From: Patulibacter minatonensis DSM 18081
Lineage (GTDB): Bacteria; Actinomycetota; Thermoleophilia; Solirubrobacterales; Solirubrobacteraceae
NCBI RefSeq assembly: GCF_000519325.1
Contig: NZ_KI912613.1
Location: forward strand, 2,581,415 to 2,645,414
Length of the DNA: 64,000 nucleotides
Reading direction: 5' to 3'
In this document: in pieces, positions 41,283 through 50,038 of the stretch
Layout: each line of letters begins with the position of its first letter
Numbering within the stretch: position 1 is the first letter of the stretch
Made by a program: the position numbers and the translations under genes
The notes under the pieces: model-generated
The model's input: only the letters and a program-made list of their open reading frames with translations
What the model was told of the DNA's origin: nothing
Databases searched by the model: none

Positions 41283-42487
41283 CGGGTGGGCTCCTGGGTG
41301 TCGCGGTGGTCGTCGCCGAAGAGGGTGACGTTCGTGAACTGCGCCATGCCGCCGATGGCGGTGGCGATCGTGTTGCGGACGCCGGTGGCCTGCAGCTCCC
41401 CGGCGGTCCCCATGACCTGGTTGGCGGCCTCGATCGCGCGCACCAGGCCGGTGATGGCGATCGGGTTGGTGCACAACGTGCCGCCGGAGGGGTTCACCGC
41501 CACGCCCCCGCCGTGCAGGTCCCAGGTCCCTTCGGCGTCCAGGCGCGGCGCCTCTCCGCCGGCACAGAACCCGAGCTGCTCGAGCTGGAGGTAGCCGATC
41601 AGCGAGTAGGGGTCGTAGAGCTCGGCGACCTGGATCTCACCGAACGGGTCGGTGATGCCCGCCCGGCCGAAGCATTCGCGGGCGGTCACGGCCGCGATCT
41701 CCATCTCGCCGAGGTCGAGGTCGGCCTCGTCGCTCAGGCGGTCGCCGAGCCAGTAGGTGTCGCTGACGCTGCTGAACCCGTTGATGAACGCCGGCCGGGG
41801 CTGGAACGCGTCGATCGTCTCGGCGTCGCCGAGGATCATGGCGGCACTGCCCGAGGACCGGGGGCAGACGTCGTAGAGCTTCAGGGGGTGCGCGATCAGC
41901 GGCGATTCGAGGACGTCGTCGACGGTGATCTCGCCTTTCAGGTGCGCGTACGGGTTCTTCAGCGCGCTGCGGCGCTGCCGGACCGGCGCTCGCGCGAGGT
42001 CCCGCTCGGTGAGGCCGTGGCGTTGGAGGTAGCGGCTGGCCATCAGGGCCACCGACGTGTTCGTCGACAGCGGCATGTCGCGCTCGTAGAAGGCGTCGAA
42101 GGTGAGGTTCAGGATCTCCTGGGCGTCCGCGGTCTCGTTCAGCCGCTCGGCGCCGACCACCAGGACGGAGCGGAACATGCGGGAGCGCAGCAGGCCGAGG
42201 GCGGCGTGGACGGCCGACCCGCCCGTCGATCCGCCGGTGTGGATCCGGAAGAACGGCTTGCCCGCGGCGAACACGTGGTCGACGGCCCACTGGTCGGCGT
42301 CGCTGACGCCCATGAAGAACGTGGGGGCCATGCAGTAGACGACCGCGTCGATGTCGTCCGGCCGCATGCCGGCGGCGTGCAGGGCGCCCACGGCGGCCTG
42401 TTGCGCCTGCTCGACGTACGTGACGTCGGGGTGCCGGGAGCCGAACCGGGTCTGGAAGGTGGAGATGACTCCGACGGGGTCGGTCAT
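41279..42487 (-). CDS. Thiolase-fold protein lacking the catalytic Cys and GHP His (subunit B)
   Basis: A 402-residue SCP2-thiolase-like protein. At the nucleophile position the sequence reads HTGGSTGGS (Ser at 87, no Cys), and the usual GHP motif is NPSGGTLCTNPIAITG, with Asn where the general-base His is expected. A tyrosine-rich segment AELYDPYSLIGYL is where Ltp2-type retro-aldolases have catalytic Tyr residues. It is likely an aldolase or non-thiolytic C-C cleaving enzyme with DUF35. The ATG overlaps the stop of the second thiolase-fold gene. Confidence 0.75.
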   Translation of the reverse strand: MTDPVGVISTFQTRFGSRHPDVTYVEQAQQAAVGALHAAGMRPDDIDAVVYCMAPTFFMGVSDADQWAVDHVFAAGKPFFRIHTGGSTGGSAVHAALGLLRSRMFRSVLVVGAERLNETADAQEILNLTFDAFYERDMPLSTNTSVALMASRYLQRHGLTERDLARAPVRQRRSALKNPYAHLKGEITVDDVLESPLIAHPLKLYDVCPRSSGSAAMILGDAETIDAFQPRPAFINGFSSVSDTYWLGDRLSDEADLDLGEMEIAAVTARECFGRAGITDPFGEIQVAELYDPYSLIGYLQLEQLGFCAGGEAPRLDAEGTWDLHGGGVAVNPSGGTLCTNPIAITGLVRAIEAANQVMGTAGELQATGVRNTIATAIGGMAQFTNVTLFGDDHRDTQEPTR

Positions 42488-43596
42488 GCTGCGAGCCTCT
42501 CCGCGGCGTCGACGACGGTGACGACGCTGCCCTGGTGCGCGAAGCCGTTGCTGCTGTGCGCCACGGCTCGACGGACGTCGGGGACCTGGACGGGACCCGC
42601 CCGGCCACTGACCTGCAGGACCGCCTCGACGACGCCGACGAGGCCCGCCGCGGTCAGAGGGTTCTGCGCGAACGTCCCTCCCGAGGGCGAGACGCGGGCC
42701 ACGCCGATCGGCAGCACGCGTGTCAGGGCGGCCTCGTGGAAGATGGTCGGCGTCTCGAGCTCGACGACGTCGACCGGCGCATCGCCGCCCGCCATGCGCA
42801 GGGCAGCGGCCCAGGCGGCGGTCGCCGACGCGGTCGCTCCGAGCCGTTCGCGGTCGAGCCGGTAGGAGTCGGTCGACCAGCCGACCCCGGGGATCGTCGC
42901 GATCGCCCGGTGCTCGGGGTGGCCGGCCATCCAGGCGTCGGAGGCGAGGACCAGGCAGGCCGCGCCGTCGGACTGCTCGGCGACGTGCCTGCTGCGGACC
43001 GGTGTGCTGACGTGCCCCGACGACGCGATCTCCTCGGGAGAGGCCACGGGACGCTCGACCGCTCGTGGGTTCTCCCGGGCTCGACGCATCGCGTCGTGCG
43101 TCCGCTGGTGCAGCTCGTCCTCCTGCAGGTCGTGCGCTGCGGAGACGGCCTGGGCGAAGAGTCCCTCGGCGACCGCGGCGTCCAGTCCGAGATCGCGATG
43201 GAAGAACGGTTCCCACCGGGAGTTCATCACGGTCGGGACGTCCGTCTTCGACGGTTTGCACCACGAGGCCACGAGCCCCAGTCCGAAGTCCCCGGAGAGG
43301 TGACGGGCCACCGCGAGGCCGAGCGCCGTGGCGCCGGAGTTCGTCACGCGGATCTCGTCCTTCAGGTACCCACCTGATGGCGCGGCGAGCAGCATGCTCG
43401 AGATCGGGCGGCCGTCGAGCTCGTCGCTCGCGCCCAGCGTGATGTTGTCCAGCTCGTCGCGCCGCACCCCGGCGTCGTCCAGCGCGGCCCGGGCCGTGCG
43501 GTAGGCGAGTTCCTCGAGGCGGACGTCGTCCCGCCGCTGCGCGGCGTCGGCGAGGGCGACGCCCAGAACGTGCACGGTCGGTCGGGATCTCGGCAT
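42484..43596 (-). CDS. Thiolase-fold protein lacking the catalytic Cys and GHP His (subunit A)
   Basis: A 370-residue thiolase-fold protein that also lacks the nucleophile: TNSGATALGLA occupies the Cys region (Ser87), and the second motif reads SPSGGTFAQNPLTAAG (no GHP). It shares the SGGT(L/F)xxNP pattern with its downstream partner, suggesting two related subunits of one complex. ATG 43596 is the start of a five-gene overlapping operon (two thiolase-fold proteins, DUF35, crotonase, racemase). The TetR operator at 43603-43616 sits 6 bases upstream. Confidence 0.75.
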   Translation of the reverse strand: MPRSRPTVHVLGVALADAAQRRDDVRLEELAYRTARAALDDAGVRRDELDNITLGASDELDGRPISSMLLAAPSGGYLKDEIRVTNSGATALGLAVARHLSGDFGLGLVASWCKPSKTDVPTVMNSRWEPFFHRDLGLDAAVAEGLFAQAVSAAHDLQEDELHQRTHDAMRRARENPRAVERPVASPEEIASSGHVSTPVRSRHVAEQSDGAACLVLASDAWMAGHPEHRAIATIPGVGWSTDSYRLDRERLGATASATAAWAAALRMAGGDAPVDVVELETPTIFHEAALTRVLPIGVARVSPSGGTFAQNPLTAAGLVGVVEAVLQVSGRAGPVQVPDVRRAVAHSSNGFAHQGSVVTVVDAAERLAA

Positions 43597-43602
43597 GCAA
43601 TT

Positions 43603-43616
43603 ACCGTACAGTCGTT
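43603..43616. promoter_or_regulatory. Putative TetR operator, left copy
   Basis: ACCGTACAGTCGTT lies between the thiolase-fold operon start (43596) and the TetR start (43653). The right copy, ACCGTACAGCCGTT at 44261-44274, differs in one base. The surrounding sequence makes an imperfect palindrome. Confidence 0.65.
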
Positions 43617-43652
43617 CAGTAGCAGGAGGCAACCCGACTACACTGCAGCCCG

Positions 43653-44228
43653 ATGGCGACACGACAACGACTTCCGGGCGGGCAGCGACGCGAGCAGATC
43701 CTCCAGGCGGCGCTCGAGCTGTTCCGCACCCGCAGCTTCGACGCCGTCGGGATGCGCGACGTCGCTGCGGCCTGCAGCATGAGCCCGACGGGGATCTACT
43801 GGCACTTCGCGAACAAGGAGGCGCTGCTGATCGGGCTCTTCGACCGCCTCAGCGACCAGCTGCTGGACGGGGTTCGTACGGCGTCCCGGGTCGCCGATCC
43901 GCGCGCGAGGCTCGCGGGTCTCGTCGATTTCCACGTCGATCAGAGCCTGTCGGAGCCGGCGCTGATCCCCATCTACCAGCGCGAGGAGGCCGGCCTGCAG
44001 CCGACCGAGCGCGCCCGGGTGCGCCAGGTGCTCCGCGAGTACCTCGCCGCGTGGACCGATGCGCTCGTCGAGTACCGGCCCGACCTCTCGCCCGAGGCCG
44101 CCCGGACGATCGTGGTCGCGATCTTCGGGATGCTGAACTCGACCGCCTTCCACCGCAGCGACCTGTCGGGCCGACCGCTCCGAGCGCTGCTCATCGGACT
44201 CGCCGACCGGGTGATCGACCCGCCGTAG
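43653..44228 (+). CDS. TetR/AcrR family regulator of the catabolic island
   Basis: A 191-residue regulator with a standard helix-turn-helix: GQRREQILQAALELFRTRSF, MRDVAAACSMSPTGIYWHFANKEALL. The C-terminal ligand domain is like KstR2-type acyl-CoA-sensing TetR proteins in general shape, but that is only an impression. It sits between two oppositely directed gene sets with a near-identical operator at each boundary, so it probably represses both the racemase/thiolase-fold operon and the ALDH-GMC-ligase operon. Confidence 0.87.
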   Translation: MATRQRLPGGQRREQILQAALELFRTRSFDAVGMRDVAAACSMSPTGIYWHFANKEALLIGLFDRLSDQLLDGVRTASRVADPRARLAGLVDFHVDQSLSEPALIPIYQREEAGLQPTERARVRQVLREYLAAWTDALVEYRPDLSPEAARTIVVAIFGMLNSTAFHRSDLSGRPLRALLIGLADRVIDPP

Positions 44229-44260
44229 TGTGTCCGGCGCCGCACAACGTTTGCGCTTCT

Positions 44261-44274
44261 ACCGTACAGCCGTT
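44261..44274. promoter_or_regulatory. Putative TetR operator, right copy
   Basis: ACCGTACAGCCGTT, 32 bases before the aldehyde dehydrogenase ATG at 44306. With flanking bases it reads CTACCG, 6 bases, CGTTAG, an almost perfect 6-bp inverted repeat. It matches the site at 43603-43616. Confidence 0.65.
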
Positions 44275-44305
44275 AGCGTCGCGTCAAGCGAAGTCGGAGG
44301 CGACG

Positions 44306-45862
44306 ATGGCAGGGCAGGCGAGCACGGCGAGCACGACGGCGGTACCCGGGACGGCGGAGTCGATCGAGGTGCGCCGTCCGGCCGACGGCACCGTGATCGG
44401 GAACGTCCCGGTCCACACCGCGGCGGACGTGGCGGCGATGGCCGCGCAGCTCCGCGAGGCGCAGGTCGAGTGGGAGGCCATCGGCCCCCACGGCCGCAGG
44501 CTCTGGCTGCAGCGCCTCCGCGACTGGATGCTCGACAACGAGGACCGCCTGACCGAGCTGGTCGTCGCGGAGTCCGGGAAGGTCCACCAGGACGCGTCCG
44601 TCGAGGTCCCGACGTGCGTCGACATCATCAACTACTACGCCGAGCACGCCGAGGCGTTCATGGCCGATCGTCGCGAGCGTCCGCACAGCCCGGCGTACCT
44701 CACCAAGCAGCTGAAGGTCGTGCATCGGCCCCACCCGCTCGTGGGCGTCATCACGGCGTGGAACTTCCCGCTCGTGTCGCCGCTGATCGACGTGCCGCCC
44801 GCGCTGGCAGCGGGCTGTGCGGTGCTGTCGAAGCCCTCCGAGGCCGCGCCCCTGGCGTGGGGCGAGGTCGTCCGCGGGTGGCGCGAGGACCTCGCCGCAC
44901 CGCCGGTGCTCGCGTGCGCGACCGGCTTCGGCGAGACGGGCGCGGCGGTCGTCGACGCGGTCGACATGGTCCAGTTCACCGGCTCCGCGGCGACCGGCCG
45001 GCGGATCGGGATCCGCTGCGCGGAGCGCATGATCCCCGCGGGCCTCGAGCTCGGGGGCAAGGACGCCATGATCGTCCTCGCCGACGCCGACCTCGAGCGC
45101 GCGGCCAACGGGGCGGTCTGGGGTGGCTTCTTCAACGCCGGCCAGGTCTGCGTCTCGGTCGAGCGCGTCTTCGTCGAGGCCCCCGTCTACGACGCGTTCG
45201 TCGAGAAGGTCGTCGAGAAGACCCGTGCGCTCCGGCAGGGCCCGGAGCGCGGACCGTTCGGAGCGGACGTCGGTGCGCTGGTGACCGACGCGCAGCTGCA
45301 GATCGTCGCGCGGCACGTCGACGACGCGCTCGCGCGGGGCGCGAAGGCCCCCGTCGGCGGAGGCAGGCGGCCGGGGCAGTACTTCGAACCGACGGTCCTC
45401 ACCGACGTCACGGCGGACATGGAGTGCATGACCGAGGAGACCTTCGGCCCGACCCTCCCGGTGATGAAGGTGGCTGACGCCGACGAGGCGGTGCGGCTCG
45501 CCAACGCCTCGGAGTACGGCCTGTCGGCCGCGGTCTACTCCAAGGACCACGCCCGGGCGGAGGCCGTGGGTCGCCGGCTCGAGGTCGGCACCGTGAACAT
45601 CAACAACTCCGCCATCAACGTCTTCCAGCTCTCGGTCCCGATGGGCGGCTGGAAGAACTCCGGACTCGGCGCGCGCTCCGGTGGCGCGGACGGGCTGCTC
45701 AAGTACTGCCGCAGCCAGACGATCACCGTGGACCGGTTCGAGCCCGCCTCGGAGCTCATCTGGTTCCCCTACACGCAGACCAAGGGACGGATCTTCAGCA
45801 CCGTCTCGCGACTGATCGGCGGACGGGACCTCCGCCGTCGCTTCGGAATGAGGCCTCGATGA
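44306..45862 (+). CDS. Aldehyde dehydrogenase family protein
   Basis: A 518-residue NAD(P)+-dependent aldehyde dehydrogenase. Visible: VGVITAWNFPL (cofactor site), VQFTGSAATGRRI, general-base Glu in LELGGKDAMI, and catalytic Cys in FFNAGQVCVS. It oxidises an aldehyde to the acid. It has about 45 extra residues at the C-terminus (PASELIWFPYTQTKGRIFSTVSRLIG), probably a membrane-association or oligomerisation segment. ATG 44306 follows GGAGGCGA. The GMC enzyme start overlaps the stop (ATGA). Confidence 0.92.
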   Translation: MAGQASTASTTAVPGTAESIEVRRPADGTVIGNVPVHTAADVAAMAAQLREAQVEWEAIGPHGRRLWLQRLRDWMLDNEDRLTELVVAESGKVHQDASVEVPTCVDIINYYAEHAEAFMADRRERPHSPAYLTKQLKVVHRPHPLVGVITAWNFPLVSPLIDVPPALAAGCAVLSKPSEAAPLAWGEVVRGWREDLAAPPVLACATGFGETGAAVVDAVDMVQFTGSAATGRRIGIRCAERMIPAGLELGGKDAMIVLADADLERAANGAVWGGFFNAGQVCVSVERVFVEAPVYDAFVEKVVEKTRALRQGPERGPFGADVGALVTDAQLQIVARHVDDALARGAKAPVGGGRRPGQYFEPTVLTDVTADMECMTEETFGPTLPVMKVADADEAVRLANASEYGLSAAVYSKDHARAEAVGRRLEVGTVNINNSAINVFQLSVPMGGWKNSGLGARSGGADGLLKYCRSQTITVDRFEPASELIWFPYTQTKGRIFSTVSRLIGGRDLRRRFGMRPR

Positions 45863-47520
45863 GGACGCACGACTACGACTGGATCATCGTCGGCTCCGGG
45901 TTCGGGGGGAGCGTCTCGGCGCTCCGCCTGGCCCAGAAGGGCTACAAGGTGGCGCTCATCGAGTGCGGCCGCCGCTTCGAGGACGACGACTACGCCGAGC
46001 GCATGACGCAGCTGCGCCGGTACCTCTTCATGCCGAAGTTCGGGATGAAGGGCATCCTGCGGCTGACGGCGTTCAAGGACGCGTTCATCCTCAGCGGCAG
46101 CGGGGTCGGCGGGGGCAGCCTCGTGTACGCCCAGACGCTCTATCGCGCCAAGCCCAGCTTCTACGACGACTGGCGCAGGGTCAGTGGCGAGGCCGAGGAC
46201 CTGGCCGACTTCTACGAGGAGGCCGAGCGGATGCTCGGCGTCACCCCGACCCCGCGCCTGAGCGCCGGCGACGGGATCATGGCGGAGATCTCGAAGGACA
46301 TCGGGGCCGGGGACACCTTCCACCCGACGCCGGTCGGCGTGTACTTCGGCGAGCCCGGCGTGACGGTCGACGACCCGTACTTCGGCGGCGACGGCCCGGC
46401 CCGCACCGGGTGCATCCAGTGCGGGCAGTGCATGATCGGCTGCCGCAACAACGCCAAGAACACGCTGCCCAAGAACTACCTCCACCTCGCAGAACGCCTC
46501 GGGGTCGAGATCATCCCCGAGCGGCAGGTCACGTCGATCGCCCCGATCGACGGGGACTCCGGCGAGACCGGGTACCACGTCGAGACCGAGCAGACCGGCT
46601 CGTGGATCTTCAAGCGGCACCGCCGGATGTCGGCCGCGGGCGTGGTCGTCGCCGCCGGCGCACTGGGCACCAACCAGCTGCTCGGGAAGTGCAAGACGTC
46701 CGGTGCGCTGCCGAAGATCTCCGACCGCCTCGGACAGCTCGTCCGCACGAACTCGGAGTCGATCCCGGCCGTCACGTTCCCCGACGACCGCGGGTGGAGC
46801 AACACCGTCGCGATCAGCGGCAGCATCTACCCCGACGAGCGCAGCCACGTCGAGGCGACCACGTACGGACCCGGCGGCGACCTCTTCAGCCTGATGTACA
46901 CGCTGCTGACGCCCGACGGCAGTCGACTCACGCGGCCGCTCAAGCTGGTCGGCCGCATCGCGCGGCACCCGCGCGACTTCGCGAAGTCGCTGAAGGTCAA
47001 GGGCTGGTCGCGGCGGACCCTGATGCTCCCGCTCATGCAGACCGCCGAGGACTCCGTGCAGTTCGTGATGAAGACGTCGCGGCTGGGGCGCGCGAAGATG
47101 GCGACGAAGGTCAGCGAGGACAGCCCGATCAAGTCGTACCTCCCGATGGCCAACGAGGTCGCCGAGCGCGTCGCCGCGAAGACCGGAGGGCTGGCCCAGA
47201 GCACGACCGCCGAGGTCCTCGGCATGCCGATCACGGCCCACCTGCTCGGCGGTGCGGTCATCGCGGTGGACCCCTCCCGTGGCGTCGCCGACATGAACCA
47301 CCGCGTCTTCGGCTACGAGAACCTCCTGATCTGCGACGGATCCTCCGTCCCCGCGAACCTGGGCGTCAACCCGAGCCTCACGATCACGGCGATGGCGGAG
47401 CGCGCGATGGCCGCGGTCCCGCCGGCGCCGGGTGCCGACTCGGCGACGACGGAGGTCGTGACCCCGCTCGACGTCCGGCTCGCGGAGCCGCGGGACGCGG
47501 CGGCGAGGGCGGCCCGGTGA
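45859..47520 (+). CDS. GMC-family (cholesterol-oxidase-like) flavoprotein
   Basis: A 553-residue FAD enzyme: DWIIVGSGFGGSVSALRLA, GSGVGGGSLVYAQTL, and the C-terminal SSVPANLGVNPSLTITAMAERA of the GMC family. The segment GCIQCGQCMIGCRNNAKNT (four Cys) is as in ChoD-type cholesterol oxidases/sterol dehydrogenases, where the family is membrane-associated. It oxidises a secondary or primary alcohol, so it can precede the aldehyde dehydrogenase. The stop overlaps the start of the ligase gene (GTGA). Confidence 0.87.
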   Translation: MRTHDYDWIIVGSGFGGSVSALRLAQKGYKVALIECGRRFEDDDYAERMTQLRRYLFMPKFGMKGILRLTAFKDAFILSGSGVGGGSLVYAQTLYRAKPSFYDDWRRVSGEAEDLADFYEEAERMLGVTPTPRLSAGDGIMAEISKDIGAGDTFHPTPVGVYFGEPGVTVDDPYFGGDGPARTGCIQCGQCMIGCRNNAKNTLPKNYLHLAERLGVEIIPERQVTSIAPIDGDSGETGYHVETEQTGSWIFKRHRRMSAAGVVVAAGALGTNQLLGKCKTSGALPKISDRLGQLVRTNSESIPAVTFPDDRGWSNTVAISGSIYPDERSHVEATTYGPGGDLFSLMYTLLTPDGSRLTRPLKLVGRIARHPRDFAKSLKVKGWSRRTLMLPLMQTAEDSVQFVMKTSRLGRAKMATKVSEDSPIKSYLPMANEVAERVAAKTGGLAQSTTAEVLGMPITAHLLGGAVIAVDPSRGVADMNHRVFGYENLLICDGSSVPANLGVNPSLTITAMAERAMAAVPPAPGADSATTEVVTPLDVRLAEPRDAAARAAR

Positions 47521-49349
47521 GTTCCGCGGTCCTCGCGGAGGCGGCCGCCGACTGGCCGACGCTGGAGGCGCCGTCGCTCTGCGCGGCGTTCCAGCAGACC
47601 GCCGCTGCGCGGCCGGACGAGGTCGCGCTGCGGACCCCGGGCGGCGACGTCGAGATCACCTGGTCGGCGTACGCCGACCGGGTCCGGAGCATCGCCGGCG
47701 GCCTCGCGTCGCTCGGGGTGCAGGCCGGCGACATCGTGCTGCTCATGCTCACCAACCGGCCGGAGTTCCACCTCGTCGACACGGCCGTCATGCATCTCGG
47801 CGCGGTGACCGTCTCGATCTACAACACCTACCCGGAGGACGAGATCCGGGGCATCCTCAACGAGACCGGGGCGCGGGTGGTCGTGTCGGAGTCCGCGTTC
47901 GTCGACCGTGTCGCCGGTGCCGCCGGTGACGGCGTGCAGCTCGTCATGGCCGACGACGCGTCGCACCCCGGGACGATCACGCTGGGCGACCTGGAGGGCA
48001 GGGGCCCCGTGGACCCGGACTTCGACGCCACCTGGCGCGCCGTCGACGGCGACTCCGAGCTCACGCTGATCTACACGTCGGGGACCACCGGGCCTCCGAA
48101 GGCGGTCCGGTGCCTGCATCGGACGATGATGTTCCCGATGGGGTCGCTCCACCGGGTCGCCCCGATCGGACCCGACGGCCGGGTCGTGTCGTTCCTGCCC
48201 TTCGCGCACATCGCGGAGCGCTACTTCAGCCACTACGCCGCGATGGTGTTCGGCTTCTCGATCACCTGCTGCGCCGATCCCGCGCAGCTCGGTCGCGCCG
48301 TGGCGGAGGTCCACCCGACCCGGTTCTTCTCGCCCCCGCGCGTCTACGAGAAGGTCATGAGCGGGCTGCAGGCCGCCATCGCGGACCTGCCCCCGGACGA
48401 GCAGCAGACGACGCGCGCCGCGATCGAGGTCGGGTACGAGCGCGTCCGGGCCGAGCAGACCGGCGGTGGCGTGTCCGCGGAGCTCGCCGCCCGTCACGCC
48501 CGGGCCGACGACGAGGTCCTGCTCGGTCTCCGTCGACGGATCGGTCTCGACGTCGTGGAGTGGATCTCGGTCGGTGCGGCGCCGACGCCGTACCACGTGC
48601 TCGAGTTCTTCCACGCGATCGGCGTGCGCATCGCCGAGTTCTGGGGCATGTCGGAGTGCCTGCTCGCCCTCGCCAACCCGACGGCGTCCGCCCGGCTGGG
48701 CACGGTCGGCCGGGTCGTCCCGGGGGTGGAGGTGATGCTCGCCGACGACGGAGAGATCCTCGTCCGGGGCGAGAACGTGATGCCGGGATACCGCAACGCC
48801 CCCGAGAAGACCCGGGAGGCGATCGATCCCGCCGGCTGGCTGCACTCCGGCGACATCGCGACGCAGGACGAGGACGGCTACGTCTCGATCGTCGACCGCA
48901 AGAAGGAGATCATCATCAACTCGGCGGGGAAGAACATGTCCCCGTCGCGCATCGAGAGCCTCCTGAAGGGCAGCTCCGACCTCATCGGTCAGGCGGTCTG
49001 CGTCGGCGACGGCCGCAACTACAACGTGGCGCTGCTCGTCCTGGACCCCGAGGCCTCCAGGGCGTGGGCGCGGCAGAACGATCGGTCCGACGCGACCGTC
49101 GAAGAGCTCGCCACCGATCAGGCCGTCCGTGACCTCGTCGCGGAGGCGGTCGAGCGGGCGAACGGGCAGCTCGCCCGGGTCGAGCAGATCAAGTACCACG
49201 AGCTCCTGGGGACCGAATGGGTCGCAGGCGGCGAAGAGCTCACGCCGACCTCGAAGATCCGGCGCAGGACGATCAACGAGAAGTACGCGGACGTCATCGA
49301 GGGCATGTACGCCAGCGGCGAGCGATCCACCGCGGCGGGCAGGACCTGA
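47517..49349 (+). CDS. Long-chain-type AMP-forming acyl-CoA synthetase
   Basis: A 610-residue adenylate-forming enzyme (FadD/long-chain group): P-loop-like YTSGTTGPPKA, VVSFLPFAHIAERYFSHY, substrate-pocket ISVGAAPTPYHVLEFFHAIG, EFWGMSECLL, A7 GWLHSGDIA and A8 IVDRKKEIIINSAGKNMSPS. The C-terminal Lys region (LTPTSKIRRRTI) is present. It activates an acid as the CoA thioester, feeding the racemase and crotonase operon. Start GTG 47517. Confidence 0.9.
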   Translation: MSSAVLAEAAADWPTLEAPSLCAAFQQTAAARPDEVALRTPGGDVEITWSAYADRVRSIAGGLASLGVQAGDIVLLMLTNRPEFHLVDTAVMHLGAVTVSIYNTYPEDEIRGILNETGARVVVSESAFVDRVAGAAGDGVQLVMADDASHPGTITLGDLEGRGPVDPDFDATWRAVDGDSELTLIYTSGTTGPPKAVRCLHRTMMFPMGSLHRVAPIGPDGRVVSFLPFAHIAERYFSHYAAMVFGFSITCCADPAQLGRAVAEVHPTRFFSPPRVYEKVMSGLQAAIADLPPDEQQTTRAAIEVGYERVRAEQTGGGVSAELAARHARADDEVLLGLRRRIGLDVVEWISVGAAPTPYHVLEFFHAIGVRIAEFWGMSECLLALANPTASARLGTVGRVVPGVEVMLADDGEILVRGENVMPGYRNAPEKTREAIDPAGWLHSGDIATQDEDGYVSIVDRKKEIIINSAGKNMSPSRIESLLKGSSDLIGQAVCVGDGRNYNVALLVLDPEASRAWARQNDRSDATVEELATDQAVRDLVAEAVERANGQLARVEQIKYHELLGTEWVAGGEELTPTSKIRRRTINEKYADVIEGMYASGERSTAAGRT

Positions 49350-49465
49350 GCCACGTCACGGGCGTGGCACCTCCGTCCGCGACGGCAAGGCTCGCGAATC
49401 GCCTCGTGGCCTCGACGCGTACTCGGGTCCCGGCTGAGGTCGAAACCGCCCCGCCCTGGAGAACG

Positions 49466-49492
49466 CGAAAGACCCGCCGAAGCGGGCCTTTC
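49466..49492 (-). terminator. Terminator hairpin downstream of tRNA-Thr
   Basis: CGAAAG with CCCGC, loop, GCGGG with CTTTCG: a stem of about 11 pairs with one mismatch, starting 8 bases beyond the tRNA 3' end on the minus strand. It could also serve the acyl-CoA synthetase operon from the other side. Confidence 0.65.
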
Positions 49493-49499
49493 GTGAGAG

Positions 49500-49572
49500 A
49501 GCCTCCGAGCGGACTCGAACCGCTGACCCCTTCATTACGAGTGAAGTGCTCTACCAGCTGAGCTACGGAGGC
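49500..49572 (-). tRNA. tRNA-Thr (CGU anticodon)
   Basis: The reverse complement folds as a cloverleaf: acceptor GCCTCCG with CGGAGGC, D-arm TAGCTCAGCTGGTAGAGCA, anticodon stem CTTCA/TGAAG with loop CTCGTAA (anticodon CGT), and T-arm GCGGTTCGAGTCCGC. The discriminator base is T and CCA is not encoded. It reads ACG Thr codons. Downstream hairpin at 49466-49492. Confidence 0.95.
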
Positions 49573-49637
49573 CCGCGCGTCGTACGAGACGGGCGCGAGC
49601 GGGAAGAGTACCGACCCTGCCGCGATACCGTCCGCTC

Positions 49638-49910
49638 ATGGGAATCCTCGCCTGGATCGTGCTGGGTCTGATCTCCGGGACCATCGCCCGGGCGGTCGTG
49701 CCGGGGCGCACGGACCTCGGGTGCCTGACCACCACGGCGGTCGGGGTGCTCGGCGCGCTGATCGGCGGAGCGATCGCCTCGGCGGCGGACGTCGGGGAGC
49801 TCGGCTCGTTCTACGACGGCGGGACGTGGGGCCTCGCGGTCGTCGGCTCGGTGCTCCTGCTGCTGGTGCTGCAGGCGCTCGGCGGGCGCAGGGGCGGCCG
49901 GCGACGCTGA
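49638..49910 (+). CDS. GlsB/YeaQ/YmgE-type small membrane protein
   Basis: A 90-residue protein with the family pattern: MGILAWIVLGLISGTIARAVVPG, GCLTTTAVGVLGALIGGAIA, and a third helix GTWGLAVVGSVLLLLVLQALGG. This transglycosylase-associated family is linked to stress and envelope maintenance, with unclear mechanism. ATG 49638; monocistronic. Confidence 0.9.
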   Translation: MGILAWIVLGLISGTIARAVVPGRTDLGCLTTTAVGVLGALIGGAIASAADVGELGSFYDGGTWGLAVVGSVLLLLVLQALGGRRGGRRR

Positions 49911-50038
49911 GAGCACGTCCCGGTCCGGCGGGGTGCGCGCGGGTCGGGGCGCCGGCTCGATCGACGGGGTCCGCGGGTGGTCGACGGTCGCGACGACCGG
50001 TGCACCGGCGCTGATCCCGCGCCTCTAGTGTGCGGTGC

